Assembly: GCA_016717205.1 (NCBI GenBank)
Contig: JADKGC010000009.1
Location: forward strand, 186,001-250,000
Direction of reading: 5' to 3'
Length of the DNA stretch: 64,000 nt
Origin: Candidatus Flexifilum breve
GTDB lineage: Bacteria > Chloroflexota > Anaerolineae > Aggregatilineales > Phototrophicaceae
Every line of letters begins with the position of its first letter. Position 1 is the first letter of the stretch. Below are positions 1 through 7,691 of this stretch, one piece after another. Made by a program: the position numbers and the translations under genes. A model generated the notes under the pieces. The model was not told the DNA's origin. It was given only the letters and a program-made list of their open reading frames with translations, and did no database searches.

Positions 1-202
1 ACACCAGCAGCAGCTCTTTGCTCCCGTCGTGGTACAAAATCGGCGTGGCGATGTTCACGGGCGTGCCGCAATTCGGGCACGTGACAGCGTTCAGCCGTCC
101 GCCGAGGAAGCGGGCTTTAGCTTGCGGATCGGACGTGACATCGATGACCGATTCGACCACTGCCGTAATCGGATTCCGGCAGTTTGGGCATTGGATATTC
201 AT
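1..202 (-). CDS. CpXC-domain protein, N-terminal part (runs off window)
   Basis: Reading the minus strand from the ATG at 202, the first 67 codons encode a protein that begins MNIQCPNCRNPITAVVES and has a second cysteine pair, CPNCGTPVNI, about 40 residues in. Two CPNC knuckles at this spacing, with a short linker containing DVTSDPQAK, match the start of CpXC proteins (PF14353). These are presumed zinc-ribbon proteins of unknown biochemical role, common in Chloroflexi and Firmicutes. The gene lies 37 bp downstream of the histidine kinase on the same strand and is probably co-transcribed with it. The 3' end lies outside the window, so length and completeness cannot be judged. Confidence 0.8.
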   Translation of the reverse strand, partial: MNIQCPNCRNPITAVVESVIDVTSDPQAKARFLGGRLNAVTCPNCGTPVNIATPILYHDGSKELLLV

Positions 203-239
203 TTGTCGAGCCAAGAGTTATCTCCAGAACTAGAAGTGG

Positions 240-1844
240 TTATTGCTGCGGTAATGTGAAGGTAAACGTGGAACCTTTTCCCGGCTGACTTTCGACGGTG
301 ATTTGCCCGCCGTGCGCTTCGACGATGGACCGTGCGAGAAACAGCCCCAACCCCGTTCCCTGCGTGCGGCGGCTCAGTTTACCATCCACGCGGAAGAAGC
401 GCTCAAACACGCGCTCCTGATCAGCTTCGCTGATACCGACGCCCTGATCTTTGACGAACACGCTCACCGTGTCATCGGTAAAATAGCCGCCCACGCGGAT
501 TTCACCGCCCTCGGGCGAATACTTGATCGCATTGCTCAGCAGGTTGTCAATCACCTGACGGAGACGCTGCTCGTCCGCCTGAATGACGGGGTAATCGTCC
601 GGGAAATCAACAATCAACGTATGCTTGCGCGTCTGTGTGCTGAAACGCTCAGCAGCGCTCGCGCAGACGTGATTCAAACGCACATCGTCGAGATTCAGTT
701 CCAAGCGCCGCTGCGCGTGGATTTTGCTCGTCGTGAGCAGATTTTCGATCAGCACGTTCAGCCGATCCGCTTCCTCTTCGATGACGCCGGAATACTCGCG
801 CACGACCGCCGTGTCCCAATCGACATCTTCGCGGCGCAGCGTCGCCGCATGGCCTTTGATGAGCGCGACGGGGGTCTTCAGTTCGTGCGAAATGGTGGAG
901 ATGAAGACGTTCTGCATCTCCTGCGCCTTGCGGAAGTTGGTGATATCGCGCACGTTAGCGATGATGTTGGTCAGGTGACCATCCGCCGAAAGCAGCGGCG
1001 CATACAGAATGCCAATGCTGATGGACATGCCATCGCGACGGAGCAGATCCCCCTCGACATATAACGTTTTGTTGTTCGCACCGTTGACATCGGTGAATGG
1101 ATAGCCGTGGTCCAGCGCCTCTTTAAGGTCGGTACTGTCGCGCCGTTTCCATTCGAAGACTTCGTCGTAATCGAGCCCGATAGCGTCGTCAGCGTGCCAC
1201 GCTGTCATGCGTTCCAGCGCGTGGTTGAACGATACGATGCGCCCACGCGCATCGAGGATCATCACGCCGTCCGCGCTGTACTGCACAATCGCCGCGAGCT
1301 GTTTGCGCTCGTGGTCAATGCGCTCATAGAGCTGTGCATTGTGCACCGCAATCGACGCCTGATCGGCGAAGCTTTGCAGTACCTGAATATCATCGGGTGT
1401 TGCCGTCGTCACGACCGAGCGAAACACCACCAGCAAGCCGAGCGGTTCGCCCGCGAACACCAGCGGCAGCGCGAACGACTGGCGCAACCGCTTATCCAAC
1501 AGCGCCGCCATTTCGCGGAGCTGCGCATCGAGCGCGTCGAAGGCAGGCATCTCCAGTTCAAAGATCTTGCTGAGCTGTTCGTTGAGTTCGGGGTAACGCT
1601 CGCTGTCGATACCAACCGTCGCGCGAATGCGATAATCCCCAGCCACATCGCGTAAGGTGATCAAACCAACCGTGCCGCCGAGCATCACGACCGACGCGTT
1701 CAAGACGCGCTTCAACACCTCGCTCAAATCAAGTTGAGCGGTGATGGCCCGCGAGATTTCAAGCAGAAAATCACGCTGGCGAACGCGGTAATCAAGCAGC
1801 ATTAACATGCGCGGCATTGTAACATAGGACGCAACGCGCTTCAA
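240..1844 (-). CDS. GAF-PAS sensor histidine kinase
   Basis: A 534-residue cytoplasmic sensor kinase with no membrane segment. A GAF domain covers about residues 25-175 and a PAS domain about 185-300 (SADGVMILDARGRIVSFN). The dimerisation/phosphoacceptor helix carries FISTISHELKTP with His320. The catalytic ATPase domain follows, with the N box LLSNAIKYSPEGG, G1 box KDQGVGISEAD and G2 box GTGLGLFLARSIVEAHGG. All catalytic motifs are intact. It should autophosphorylate His320 in response to a soluble cue or small ligand, but no response regulator gene is adjacent, so the partner is unknown. The first ATG is assumed; in-frame ATGs at codons 10 and 13 are alternatives. It is divergent from the gene at 1926. 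Confidence 0.93.
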   Translation of the reverse strand: MKRVASYVTMPRMLMLLDYRVRQRDFLLEISRAITAQLDLSEVLKRVLNASVVMLGGTVGLITLRDVAGDYRIRATVGIDSERYPELNEQLSKIFELEMPAFDALDAQLREMAALLDKRLRQSFALPLVFAGEPLGLLVVFRSVVTTATPDDIQVLQSFADQASIAVHNAQLYERIDHERKQLAAIVQYSADGVMILDARGRIVSFNHALERMTAWHADDAIGLDYDEVFEWKRRDSTDLKEALDHGYPFTDVNGANNKTLYVEGDLLRRDGMSISIGILYAPLLSADGHLTNIIANVRDITNFRKAQEMQNVFISTISHELKTPVALIKGHAATLRREDVDWDTAVVREYSGVIEEEADRLNVLIENLLTTSKIHAQRRLELNLDDVRLNHVCASAAERFSTQTRKHTLIVDFPDDYPVIQADEQRLRQVIDNLLSNAIKYSPEGGEIRVGGYFTDDTVSVFVKDQGVGISEADQERVFERFFRVDGKLSRRTQGTGLGLFLARSIVEAHGGQITVESQPGKGSTFTFTLPQQ

Positions 1845-1861
1845 TCAGCCACGTCTCTAAT

Positions 1862-1891
1862 TTGCAATTTCCTATACGGTTCTTATATACT
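1862..1891 (+). promoter_or_regulatory. Candidate sigma-70 promoter
   Basis: TTGCAA (1862-1867) and TATACT (1886-1891) are separated by 18 bp in a locally AT-rich gap between two divergent genes. They sit about 35 bp upstream of the ATG at 1926. The call rests on motif similarity only. Confidence 0.4.
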
Positions 1892-1925
1892 AGAACACAT
1901 ATTCTAATTTCTTCAGGTGACGATT

Positions 1926-2351
1926 ATGGCTGAGAAAACACTCGCTCAAAAACTGAGCTTAAAACCGGGGTATCGCGCCGTCATCCTCAACGCGCCCGAG
2001 AGCTATCTGGAGGGGCTGCAGCCGCTGCCGGAACGCGTGAGCATCGTCGAGGAAGTGCGCGGCGTGTACGATTTCGTGCAGGTGTTCGTGCGCAGCCGCA
2101 AGGACATCGAAACACAGGCGCTGGACGCGATCGCGGCGCTGCAGCCGGGCGGTGTGCTGTGGTTCACCTACCCCAAGAAGTCGAGCGGCATCAAGACGGA
2201 TGTGACGCGCGATTTCGGTTGGGAGACGGTCTACGGGGCGGATTATGGCCCGGTGTCGAACGTTTCGCTGGATGACACCTGGTCATGCCTGCGCTTCAAG
2301 CCCGAAAAGACTATCGACCGCAAAGCCGACTCCCAGTTCCGGAAGAAATGA
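1926..2351 (+). CDS. Small conserved protein, DUF3052-like
   Basis: A 141-residue soluble protein starting MAEKTLAQKLSLKPGYRAV. It contains a central segment predicting alternating beta/alpha structure (YDFVQVFVRSRKDIETQ, then LQPGGVLWFTYPKKSSG) and a lysine/arginine-rich tail. The pattern 'LKPGYRAVILNAPE ... GGVLWFTYPKKSS' resembles the DUF3052 group, whose function is unknown. The ATG at 1926 is preferred over GTG at 1917 because CAGGTG (1914-1919) then stands as a Shine-Dalgarno about 6 bp upstream. It is a single-gene transcript, with a palindromic repeat directly after the stop codon that could end transcription. Confidence 0.7.
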   Translation: MAEKTLAQKLSLKPGYRAVILNAPESYLEGLQPLPERVSIVEEVRGVYDFVQVFVRSRKDIETQALDAIAALQPGGVLWFTYPKKSSGIKTDVTRDFGWETVYGADYGPVSNVSLDDTWSCLRFKPEKTIDRKADSQFRKK

Positions 2352-2357
2352 CTAAGT

Positions 2358-2413
2358 GTAGGGGCAGACCTACGTGTCTGCCCGTTTCGGGCGCACACAC
2401 AGGTGCGCCCCTA
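2358..2413. repeat. Composite palindromic repeat (double hairpin)
   Basis: Outer arms GTAGGGGC and GCCCCTAC enclose two perfect 8-bp hairpins, GGGCAGAC/GTCTGCCC and GGGCGCAC/GTGCGCCC. It lies between the convergent ends of the genes at 2351 and 2458. Related elements are at 9083, 39447, 50369 and 58422. It may act as a bidirectional transcription stop, but it has no T-run. Confidence 0.75.
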
Positions 2414-2457
2414 CATCTGTTCGTGGGTTTCTTTCGAGAACCTACTTTACTCGGTTA

Positions 2458-3447
2458 CTATGGTTTGTCGAGCTTGTGCGCAACCGCGCCCACGTCTTCC
2501 ATGCCGCCCTTCGTCACGACCAGCGCCGCCGCGCCGACGAGGCTGACGTTCTCGCCCAATTCCGCCGGGCGGATTTCGAGGTCTTGCCAGTAGGAGCTGT
2601 CCAGCGCATGTTTCTTGATCGCGTCGCGCATGGGGTTGAACAACAGGTCGCCAAGCGTGCTCACGCCGCCGCCGAGTACGATAATTTCCGGGTTGAACAC
2701 GTGCAGGAACGTCACCATGCCCAGGCCGAGGATGAAGCCCGCGCGTTCGACAATCGCCAGCGCCAGTTTGTCGCCCTGCACCGCGGCCTTGCCGACCGTG
2801 CTGCCGTTGACCTGCGTCAGGTCACCTTGGACCATGTCGCGCATGATCGACGTTTGTCCGGCTTCCATCGCGGCGACGGCCTTACGCGCCAGCGCCGGGC
2901 CAGCCGCCTCGCGTTCCAACGACGAGACGCGGTCACCGTCCACAATCATCTGAATATGGCCGAGTTCGGCACCCAACCCATCCTTGCCAAGCAGCAGACG
3001 CCCATCGCTCACCACGCCGCCGCCAATCCCCGTGCTGACCGTAATGAAGATCACATGGCGGAAGCCGCGCGCCGCGCCCCGCGCGATTTCCGCCAGCGCC
3101 GCCACATTCGCGTCATTGCCGAGGTAGGTCGAATAACCGAACTCCTTCTGCAAAATCTGCACGAGCGGGACATTATGCCAACCGGGGAGATTAGGCGGCG
3201 CGACCACCACGCCGGTATTCGGATTCGACGGCCCCGGCGCGGAAATGCCGATCCCGGCGACATGCGTGTTCGGATCGCTCGGCAGCATCTGCCGGATCAT
3301 CTCTTTCATGCGTTCAATTGTGCTCTCCGACCCCTGCGATGCCAGCGTGAGGATCTCTTTGCGGTCGACAATGTTCATCTCGCGGTCGACCTGCGCCACC
3401 CGCAGACGCGTCCCGCCGAGATCAACACCAATGATGCATTCGTTCAT
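2458..3447 (-). CDS. ROK-family sugar kinase-like protein
   Basis: A 329-residue member of the ROK family (glucokinase/N-acetylsugar kinases) without a DNA-binding domain. It opens with the phosphate-binding motif IIGVDLGGTRLRVAQVD. It has the catalytic-aspartate region YLGNDANVAALAE, a second glycine loop VSTGIGGGVVSDG, and the adenosine-side motif ILGGGVSTLGDL. The expected role is ATP-dependent phosphorylation of glucose or a related hexose. The family's zinc-binding segment (CGxxGCxE after GELGH) is missing: after GAELGHI the sequence goes to VSSLEREAAGPAL with no cysteines. The family assignment is secure, but substrate and even kinase activity are less so. It is divergent from mutS. Confidence 0.88.
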   Translation of the reverse strand: MNECIIGVDLGGTRLRVAQVDREMNIVDRKEILTLASQGSESTIERMKEMIRQMLPSDPNTHVAGIGISAPGPSNPNTGVVVAPPNLPGWHNVPLVQILQKEFGYSTYLGNDANVAALAEIARGAARGFRHVIFITVSTGIGGGVVSDGRLLLGKDGLGAELGHIQMIVDGDRVSSLEREAAGPALARKAVAAMEAGQTSIMRDMVQGDLTQVNGSTVGKAAVQGDKLALAIVERAGFILGLGMVTFLHVFNPEIIVLGGGVSTLGDLLFNPMRDAIKKHALDSSYWQDLEIRPAELGENVSLVGAAALVVTKGGMEDVGAVAHKLDKP

Positions 3448-3470
3448 GTTCGCTCACTTTTCCTGCACAG

Positions 3471-3500
3471 TTGTAACAGGCGAGGCGCGCCTGTTAGAAT
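3471..3500 (+). promoter_or_regulatory. mutS promoter with embedded inverted repeat
   Basis: TTGTAA (3471-3476) and TAGAAT (3495-3500), 18 bp apart, lie upstream of mutS. A perfect 9-bp inverted repeat, TAACAGGCG (3474-3482) and CGCCTGTTA (3488-3496) with a 5-bp spacer, overlaps the -35 box, fills the spacer and reaches the -10 box. This is the layout expected of a repressor operator; the cognate regulator is unknown. Confidence 0.5.
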
Positions 3501-3555
3501 AACTGTTCATATCGACAATATGTACTAATTTTGCCGTGTTACCGCGAGTACAGCA

Positions 3556-6165
3556 ATGTCCCAAACCACGCCTTTGCGTCAGCAATATCTTGACATCAAG
3601 CGCCAGTACCCTGGCGCGATTCTGTTCTTTCGCTTAGGCGACTTTTACGAGACGTTTGATGAAGACGCGGAGGTCGCCGCGCGCGAGCTCGATCTTGTGC
3701 TGACGAGCCGTCCGGTCTCACGCGATCAACGCGTGCCGATGGCGGGCGTCCCCCACCACGCGATTGACGCCTATATCGCCCGCTTGATCGAAAAAGGCTA
3801 CCATGTCGCGATTTGCGAGCAGGTCACTGAGCCGAACGGCAAAGGGCTCGTCGAACGCGAAGTCACGCGCGTCGTCACTCCCGGCACCGTCGTCGAACCC
3901 GAACTGCTCGCCGAAAACCAGCCGAACTACCTCATGGCGATCTTCCCGGTCGGCGAAGCGAGCCAGTGGTCGAAAGCGGGCATTGCCTACGCGGACATTT
4001 CGACGGGCGAGTTCGCGTGTACGCAGCTCGAAAGCGACAATGCCGCCGTGCTCGTGCTCGAAGAACTAGCACGCCTCGCCCCGCGCGAAGTGATTATGCC
4101 CGCCAGTTGGGTGGATCGGGGCGTCACGCTGCCGCAGGGCGTGTCGCTCACGCCAATTGCCGACTGGCGTTTCGAATTCGGGCAAGCGCAGACCGTGCTG
4201 ACCGGGCATTTCGGCGTCAAAACGCTGGATGGCTTTGGCCTCGCCGAGATGCCCTATGCCGTGTGCGCCGCGGGTGCCGCGCTTCACTACCTGAGCGATA
4301 CGCAGCGCGGCAATCTGGCGCAGATCGCCACGGTGCGCCCCTACACGACGGCATCGTTCATGGTGCTCGACCAGTTCACACGGCGCAACCTTGAACTGAC
4401 AGAGACAGTGCGTTCGCGTTCCAGTAAAGGCAGCCTGCTCAGCGTGCTCGACCGAACGGTCACGGCGATGGGCGCGCGCCTCCTGCGCACTTGGATCAGC
4501 CAACCGCTGCTCGACTTGCAGCGCTTGAATGCCCGCCTCGATGCCGTGGAGTCCCTCACCAGCGATCAGGTGCTGAGGACAGAAATCCGCGACTATCTGC
4601 GCCTCGTCTCTGACCTTGAACGCCTAACCAATCGCTTACTCATCCGGCGTGCCGGTCCGCGCGACCTGCTGGCGCTGCGGCAAAGCCTTGAAGCGGTGGC
4701 GCCGATTCGTGAGTTGATCACCAAAGTCCCTCAGCTTGAACCGCTCGCGCAGCGCCTCGACCCGTGCGACCACATCCGCGAACAGGTCGAGGCGGCGATT
4801 TCGGAGGATGCCCCCGCCGTCATCAAAGAGACGATTGGCATCATTCGCCCCGGCTTCGCGCAGGAATTGGATGACATTCTCAACGCCACGCGCGACGCCC
4901 GCGAATGGATCGCCAATCTGGAACCCAAAGAGAAAGAACGTACGGGAATTTCCACGCTCAAGGTCGGCTTCAACAAGGTCTTCGGCTACTACATCGAAGT
5001 CTCCCGCGGACAAGCCAGCCGCGTCCCCGAGGACTACATCCGCAAGCAAACGCTCGTCAATGCGGAGCGCTATATCACACCAGAGCTGAAAGAGTACGAG
5101 ACGCTCGTGCTCAACGCCGAGGAACAGATCCTCGCCGTGGAGAAGCGCATTTTCGAGGATTTGTGCTACCAGTTCTGCGAGTCCGCGGATCGTCTGCTGA
5201 ACACGGCTCGTTCATTGGCGCACCTCGACGCGTTCCTGTCGCTGGCGGAAGTTGCGGTGCGCGAGGGTTACTGCCGCCCGACCCTCACCGAAGATGATCT
5301 GCTCATCGTCAAGGATGGCCGTCATCCGGTGGTCGAACGCATGCTCGACGGTGGCGCGCGCTACATCCCCAACGACACGCGCTTCGACAGCATGTCACGC
5401 ATCCACATCATCACCGGGCCAAACATGTCCGGCAAATCGACCTATATCCGGCAAGTGGCGATCATCACGCTCATGGCGCAGATCGGCTCATTCGTGCCCG
5501 CCGACGAAGCGGTGATCGGGCTGGTGGATCGCATCTTCGCCCGCATCGGCGCGCAAGACGAAATCCACGCAGGCTACAGCACTTTCATGGTCGAAATGGT
5601 CGAGACTGCACGTCTGCTTTCCGGCAGCACACGCCGCAGCCTGCTGATTTTGGATGAAGTTGGGCGCGGCACATCGACGTATGACGGCTTGGCGATTGCC
5701 CGCGCGGTGATCGAATACCTCCACAATCACCCGCGGCTCAACTGCCGCACGTTGTTCGCCACCCACTATCACGAACTGACCGAACTGCCGAACATCCTGC
5801 CGCGCGCGCGCAATTTCAACGTTGGCGTGACCGAAGAAGGCGAACAGGTGGTGTTCTTGCACAAGGTACTGGCGGGGGGCGCAGATCGCAGTTATGGTGT
5901 ACATGTGGCGCAGTTGGCGGGCATGCCGCGTCCCGTGGTGGAACGCGCCCGCGAACTGCTCAAGCAGCTAGAAGAAACTGGCAATAACTTTGAGCACCCA
6001 TCGCTCAAGAAGAAGCGCCAGAACCCCGGACAGTTGAAGATGTTCGACGACTCGCCGAACCCCGCGCTCAGCGCCCTGCGGGATCTCAAAGTCGATGATC
6101 TCAGCCCCATCGAAGCGCTGACAAAGCTGTACGAACTCAAACGCTTGGCGGCGGAAGAGAAGTAG
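3556..6165 (+). CDS. mutS: DNA mismatch repair protein MutS
   Basis: An 869-residue MutS1 (E. coli 853), full length. The mismatch-reading Phe-x-Glu motif is F30-Y31-E32 in the N-terminal domain. The connector, lever and clamp domains follow, and then the ABC-type ATPase with Walker A GPNMSGKST (621-629) and Walker B LLILDEVGRGTST (696-708). It recognises mispairs and small loops and recruits MutL; no mutL is in the window. The C-terminal extension is lysine-rich around residues 815-825, followed by a short helical tail. The ATG at 3556 follows a 50-nt leader from the candidate promoter. The last 29 bp overlap the convergent gene ending at 6137. Confidence 0.98.
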   Translation: MSQTTPLRQQYLDIKRQYPGAILFFRLGDFYETFDEDAEVAARELDLVLTSRPVSRDQRVPMAGVPHHAIDAYIARLIEKGYHVAICEQVTEPNGKGLVEREVTRVVTPGTVVEPELLAENQPNYLMAIFPVGEASQWSKAGIAYADISTGEFACTQLESDNAAVLVLEELARLAPREVIMPASWVDRGVTLPQGVSLTPIADWRFEFGQAQTVLTGHFGVKTLDGFGLAEMPYAVCAAGAALHYLSDTQRGNLAQIATVRPYTTASFMVLDQFTRRNLELTETVRSRSSKGSLLSVLDRTVTAMGARLLRTWISQPLLDLQRLNARLDAVESLTSDQVLRTEIRDYLRLVSDLERLTNRLLIRRAGPRDLLALRQSLEAVAPIRELITKVPQLEPLAQRLDPCDHIREQVEAAISEDAPAVIKETIGIIRPGFAQELDDILNATRDAREWIANLEPKEKERTGISTLKVGFNKVFGYYIEVSRGQASRVPEDYIRKQTLVNAERYITPELKEYETLVLNAEEQILAVEKRIFEDLCYQFCESADRLLNTARSLAHLDAFLSLAEVAVREGYCRPTLTEDDLLIVKDGRHPVVERMLDGGARYIPNDTRFDSMSRIHIITGPNMSGKSTYIRQVAIITLMAQIGSFVPADEAVIGLVDRIFARIGAQDEIHAGYSTFMVEMVETARLLSGSTRRSLLILDEVGRGTSTYDGLAIARAVIEYLHNHPRLNCRTLFATHYHELTELPNILPRARNFNVGVTEEGEQVVFLHKVLAGGADRSYGVHVAQLAGMPRPVVERARELLKQLEETGNNFEHPSLKKKRQNPGQLKMFDDSPNPALSALRDLKVDDLSPIEALTKLYELKRLAAEEK

Positions 6166-6577
6166 CCGGGACACTCGTCGTTTTCGGAAGCGCGTTCGGC
6201 GTGCGGTCATACTCGGCCAAATACGCTTCGGCCTCGGCGCGCGTCTTGAAAATCTTGAACTGCGTCCCCTGCCGCCCATAGACGCGGTCAATCATGTTGG
6301 CGACGGTCATGACATACGGCGAAGTGGAAACGATTGCGGCAACGGTGAACTGCCGCGGTGGATGCTCCATTGACGACTGGATATTGGTGAGCAACCCAGT
6401 CGGAAACAGGCGCGCTTCAGAGAGGTCGAGCAAGATGTTAATGGTGTGCGGCAGATCTTTTGTCAGCGCATACCCTTGCTCAATCGACTGATAGTACTCG
6501 GCCCATGTCCAGTTACCCGTGTACGTGAAGCAAGTATAGGTCTTTTCAGCGTTTCCCCAGGAGACATGAATTGGCAC
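6137..6577 (-). CDS. STAS/SpoIIAA-like small protein
   Basis: A 146-residue soluble protein with an alternating strand/helix pattern. It begins with a beta-hairpin region (HVSWGNAEKTYTCFTYTGNWTW in two strands), then a helix, a strand INILLDLSEARLFP, and a final beta-alpha unit containing FKTRAEAEAYL. This resembles the SpoIIAA-like/STAS fold seen in short bacterial proteins of unknown function. It ends in a proline/threonine-rich tail that overlaps the last 29 bp of mutS on the other strand. No catalytic motif is visible. It stands alone on its strand. Confidence 0.6.
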   Translation of the reverse strand: MPIHVSWGNAEKTYTCFTYTGNWTWAEYYQSIEQGYALTKDLPHTINILLDLSEARLFPTGLLTNIQSSMEHPPRQFTVAAIVSTSPYVMTVANMIDRVYGRQGTQFKIFKTRAEAEAYLAEYDRTPNALPKTTSVPATSLPPPSV

Positions 6578-6675
6578 GATGCAGTCACCTCAGTCACATA
6601 TGATGGCCTGCGATCATTATACTGAGTTTTCTGCAAACGTTTCCAATTTCGTTTTCAATCAGCGGGGGCAAATTG

Positions 6676-6711
6676 GTACCACAGCAACTTCACTGCCCGT
6701 TGCTGTGGTAC
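6676..6711. repeat. Long perfect hairpin downstream of the DUF1385 gene
   Basis: A perfect 12-bp inverted repeat, GTACCACAGCAA (6676-6687) and TTGCTGTGGTAC (6700-6711), has a 12-base loop and lies 14 bp past the stop codon of the minus-strand gene at 6725. There is no T-run, so it may be an mRNA 3'-end stabiliser or weak terminator rather than a classical intrinsic terminator. Confidence 0.6.
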
Positions 6712-6724
6712 GAGGGCAGACGTT

Positions 6725-7690
6725 TTAATCGCCGGGCGCGGGCGCAGCTTCAGTCACCACATCCGTCACCGGGGGCGCTTCCGTTTCACTCAACAGACTC
6801 TCCGACACCAGCACGCGCTTGAAAGATGCAATCGCCACTTCGATCATTTGCAGATCGGGCTGGCGCGTGGTCAGATGCTGCAGCGCGAGGTTCGGGATGA
6901 TCAGGATGCGGATGATCGGGTTGTGCAGGTTCTTCGCCGTGAAGCGAATGATCTCGTACGAGATGCCCGCAATCACCGGGACGAGTAGAATGCGTGAAAT
7001 CACCAACCAGATGAACGAGGGACGCCCCAGCAAACCGAACACGACCACGCTCACCAGAAACACTGTCAGCAAGAACGCGGTGCCGCAGCGCGGATGTTCA
7101 ATCGGGTATTTGGCGACGACTTCGGGCGTCAGTTCCGCACCCGCTTCATACGCGTTGATCGTCTTGTGTTCCGCGCCGTGATAGCCAAACAAGCGCTTGA
7201 CATCGGGCATGAGCGAAATCAGCGAGAGATAAGCCAGCAGCAGCAGCAGACGAATGACGCCTTCGGTTAAATTCACAAGGAAGGGAACATCCTGCCAGCC
7301 GAGCAACGTGTCAATTCCGCTCGCCGCCGCCGTCGGCAGAATGAAGAACAGCCCAATGCTGAACAGCAGCGACACCGCAATCGTCCCAACCGCGACCGGG
7401 CCGGAGAAACTGGTCGTATCCTCTTCGTCTTCCTTGATTGCGACGTCCGCCGACCACATCAGCGCGCGCGTGCCCAATCCGAGCGCATCCCACAGGCCGA
7501 CCAGCCCACGCACGAACGGCGTTTTAGCAATCCGACCGCGGTAGAGTGCCGCGTTCAGCGGTTCTTCGTGGATGACAATTTTGCCCTGCGGGTTGCGCAC
7601 AGCGACCGCGAATTTGTGCGCGCCGCGCATCATCACGCCTTCGATCACGGCCTGCCCGCCATACGAAAATGGTTTTGGTGTGCTGCTCAA
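6725..7690 (-). CDS. DUF1385 (YqhQ-like) membrane protein
   Basis: A 321-residue polytopic membrane protein. The N-terminal signature FSYGGQAVIEGVMMRG, the central GYHGAEHKTINAYEAG and PRCGTAFLL, and four to five hydrophobic segments around residues 95-115, 130-160 and 200-245 identify the DUF1385/YqhQ family. The conserved AEHK histidines and the PRCG cysteine suggest a metal or redox site, but the function is not established. The stop codon of the secreted protein gene at 7692 is adjacent in the same direction, so the two genes lie directly next to each other. Residues 295-321 form an acidic, proline-rich tail. Confidence 0.9.
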   Translation of the reverse strand: MSSTPKPFSYGGQAVIEGVMMRGAHKFAVAVRNPQGKIVIHEEPLNAALYRGRIAKTPFVRGLVGLWDALGLGTRALMWSADVAIKEDEEDTTSFSGPVAVGTIAVSLLFSIGLFFILPTAAASGIDTLLGWQDVPFLVNLTEGVIRLLLLLAYLSLISLMPDVKRLFGYHGAEHKTINAYEAGAELTPEVVAKYPIEHPRCGTAFLLTVFLVSVVVFGLLGRPSFIWLVISRILLVPVIAGISYEIIRFTAKNLHNPIIRILIIPNLALQHLTTRQPDLQMIEVAIASFKRVLVSESLLSETEAPPVTDVVTEAAPAPGD

Positions 7691-7691
7691 G

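Noticed and set aside
2374..3528. 384-codon open frame opposite the ROK gene
   Set aside because: It is antisense to a protein with all the ATP-binding motifs of its family, and it starts inside a palindromic repeat.
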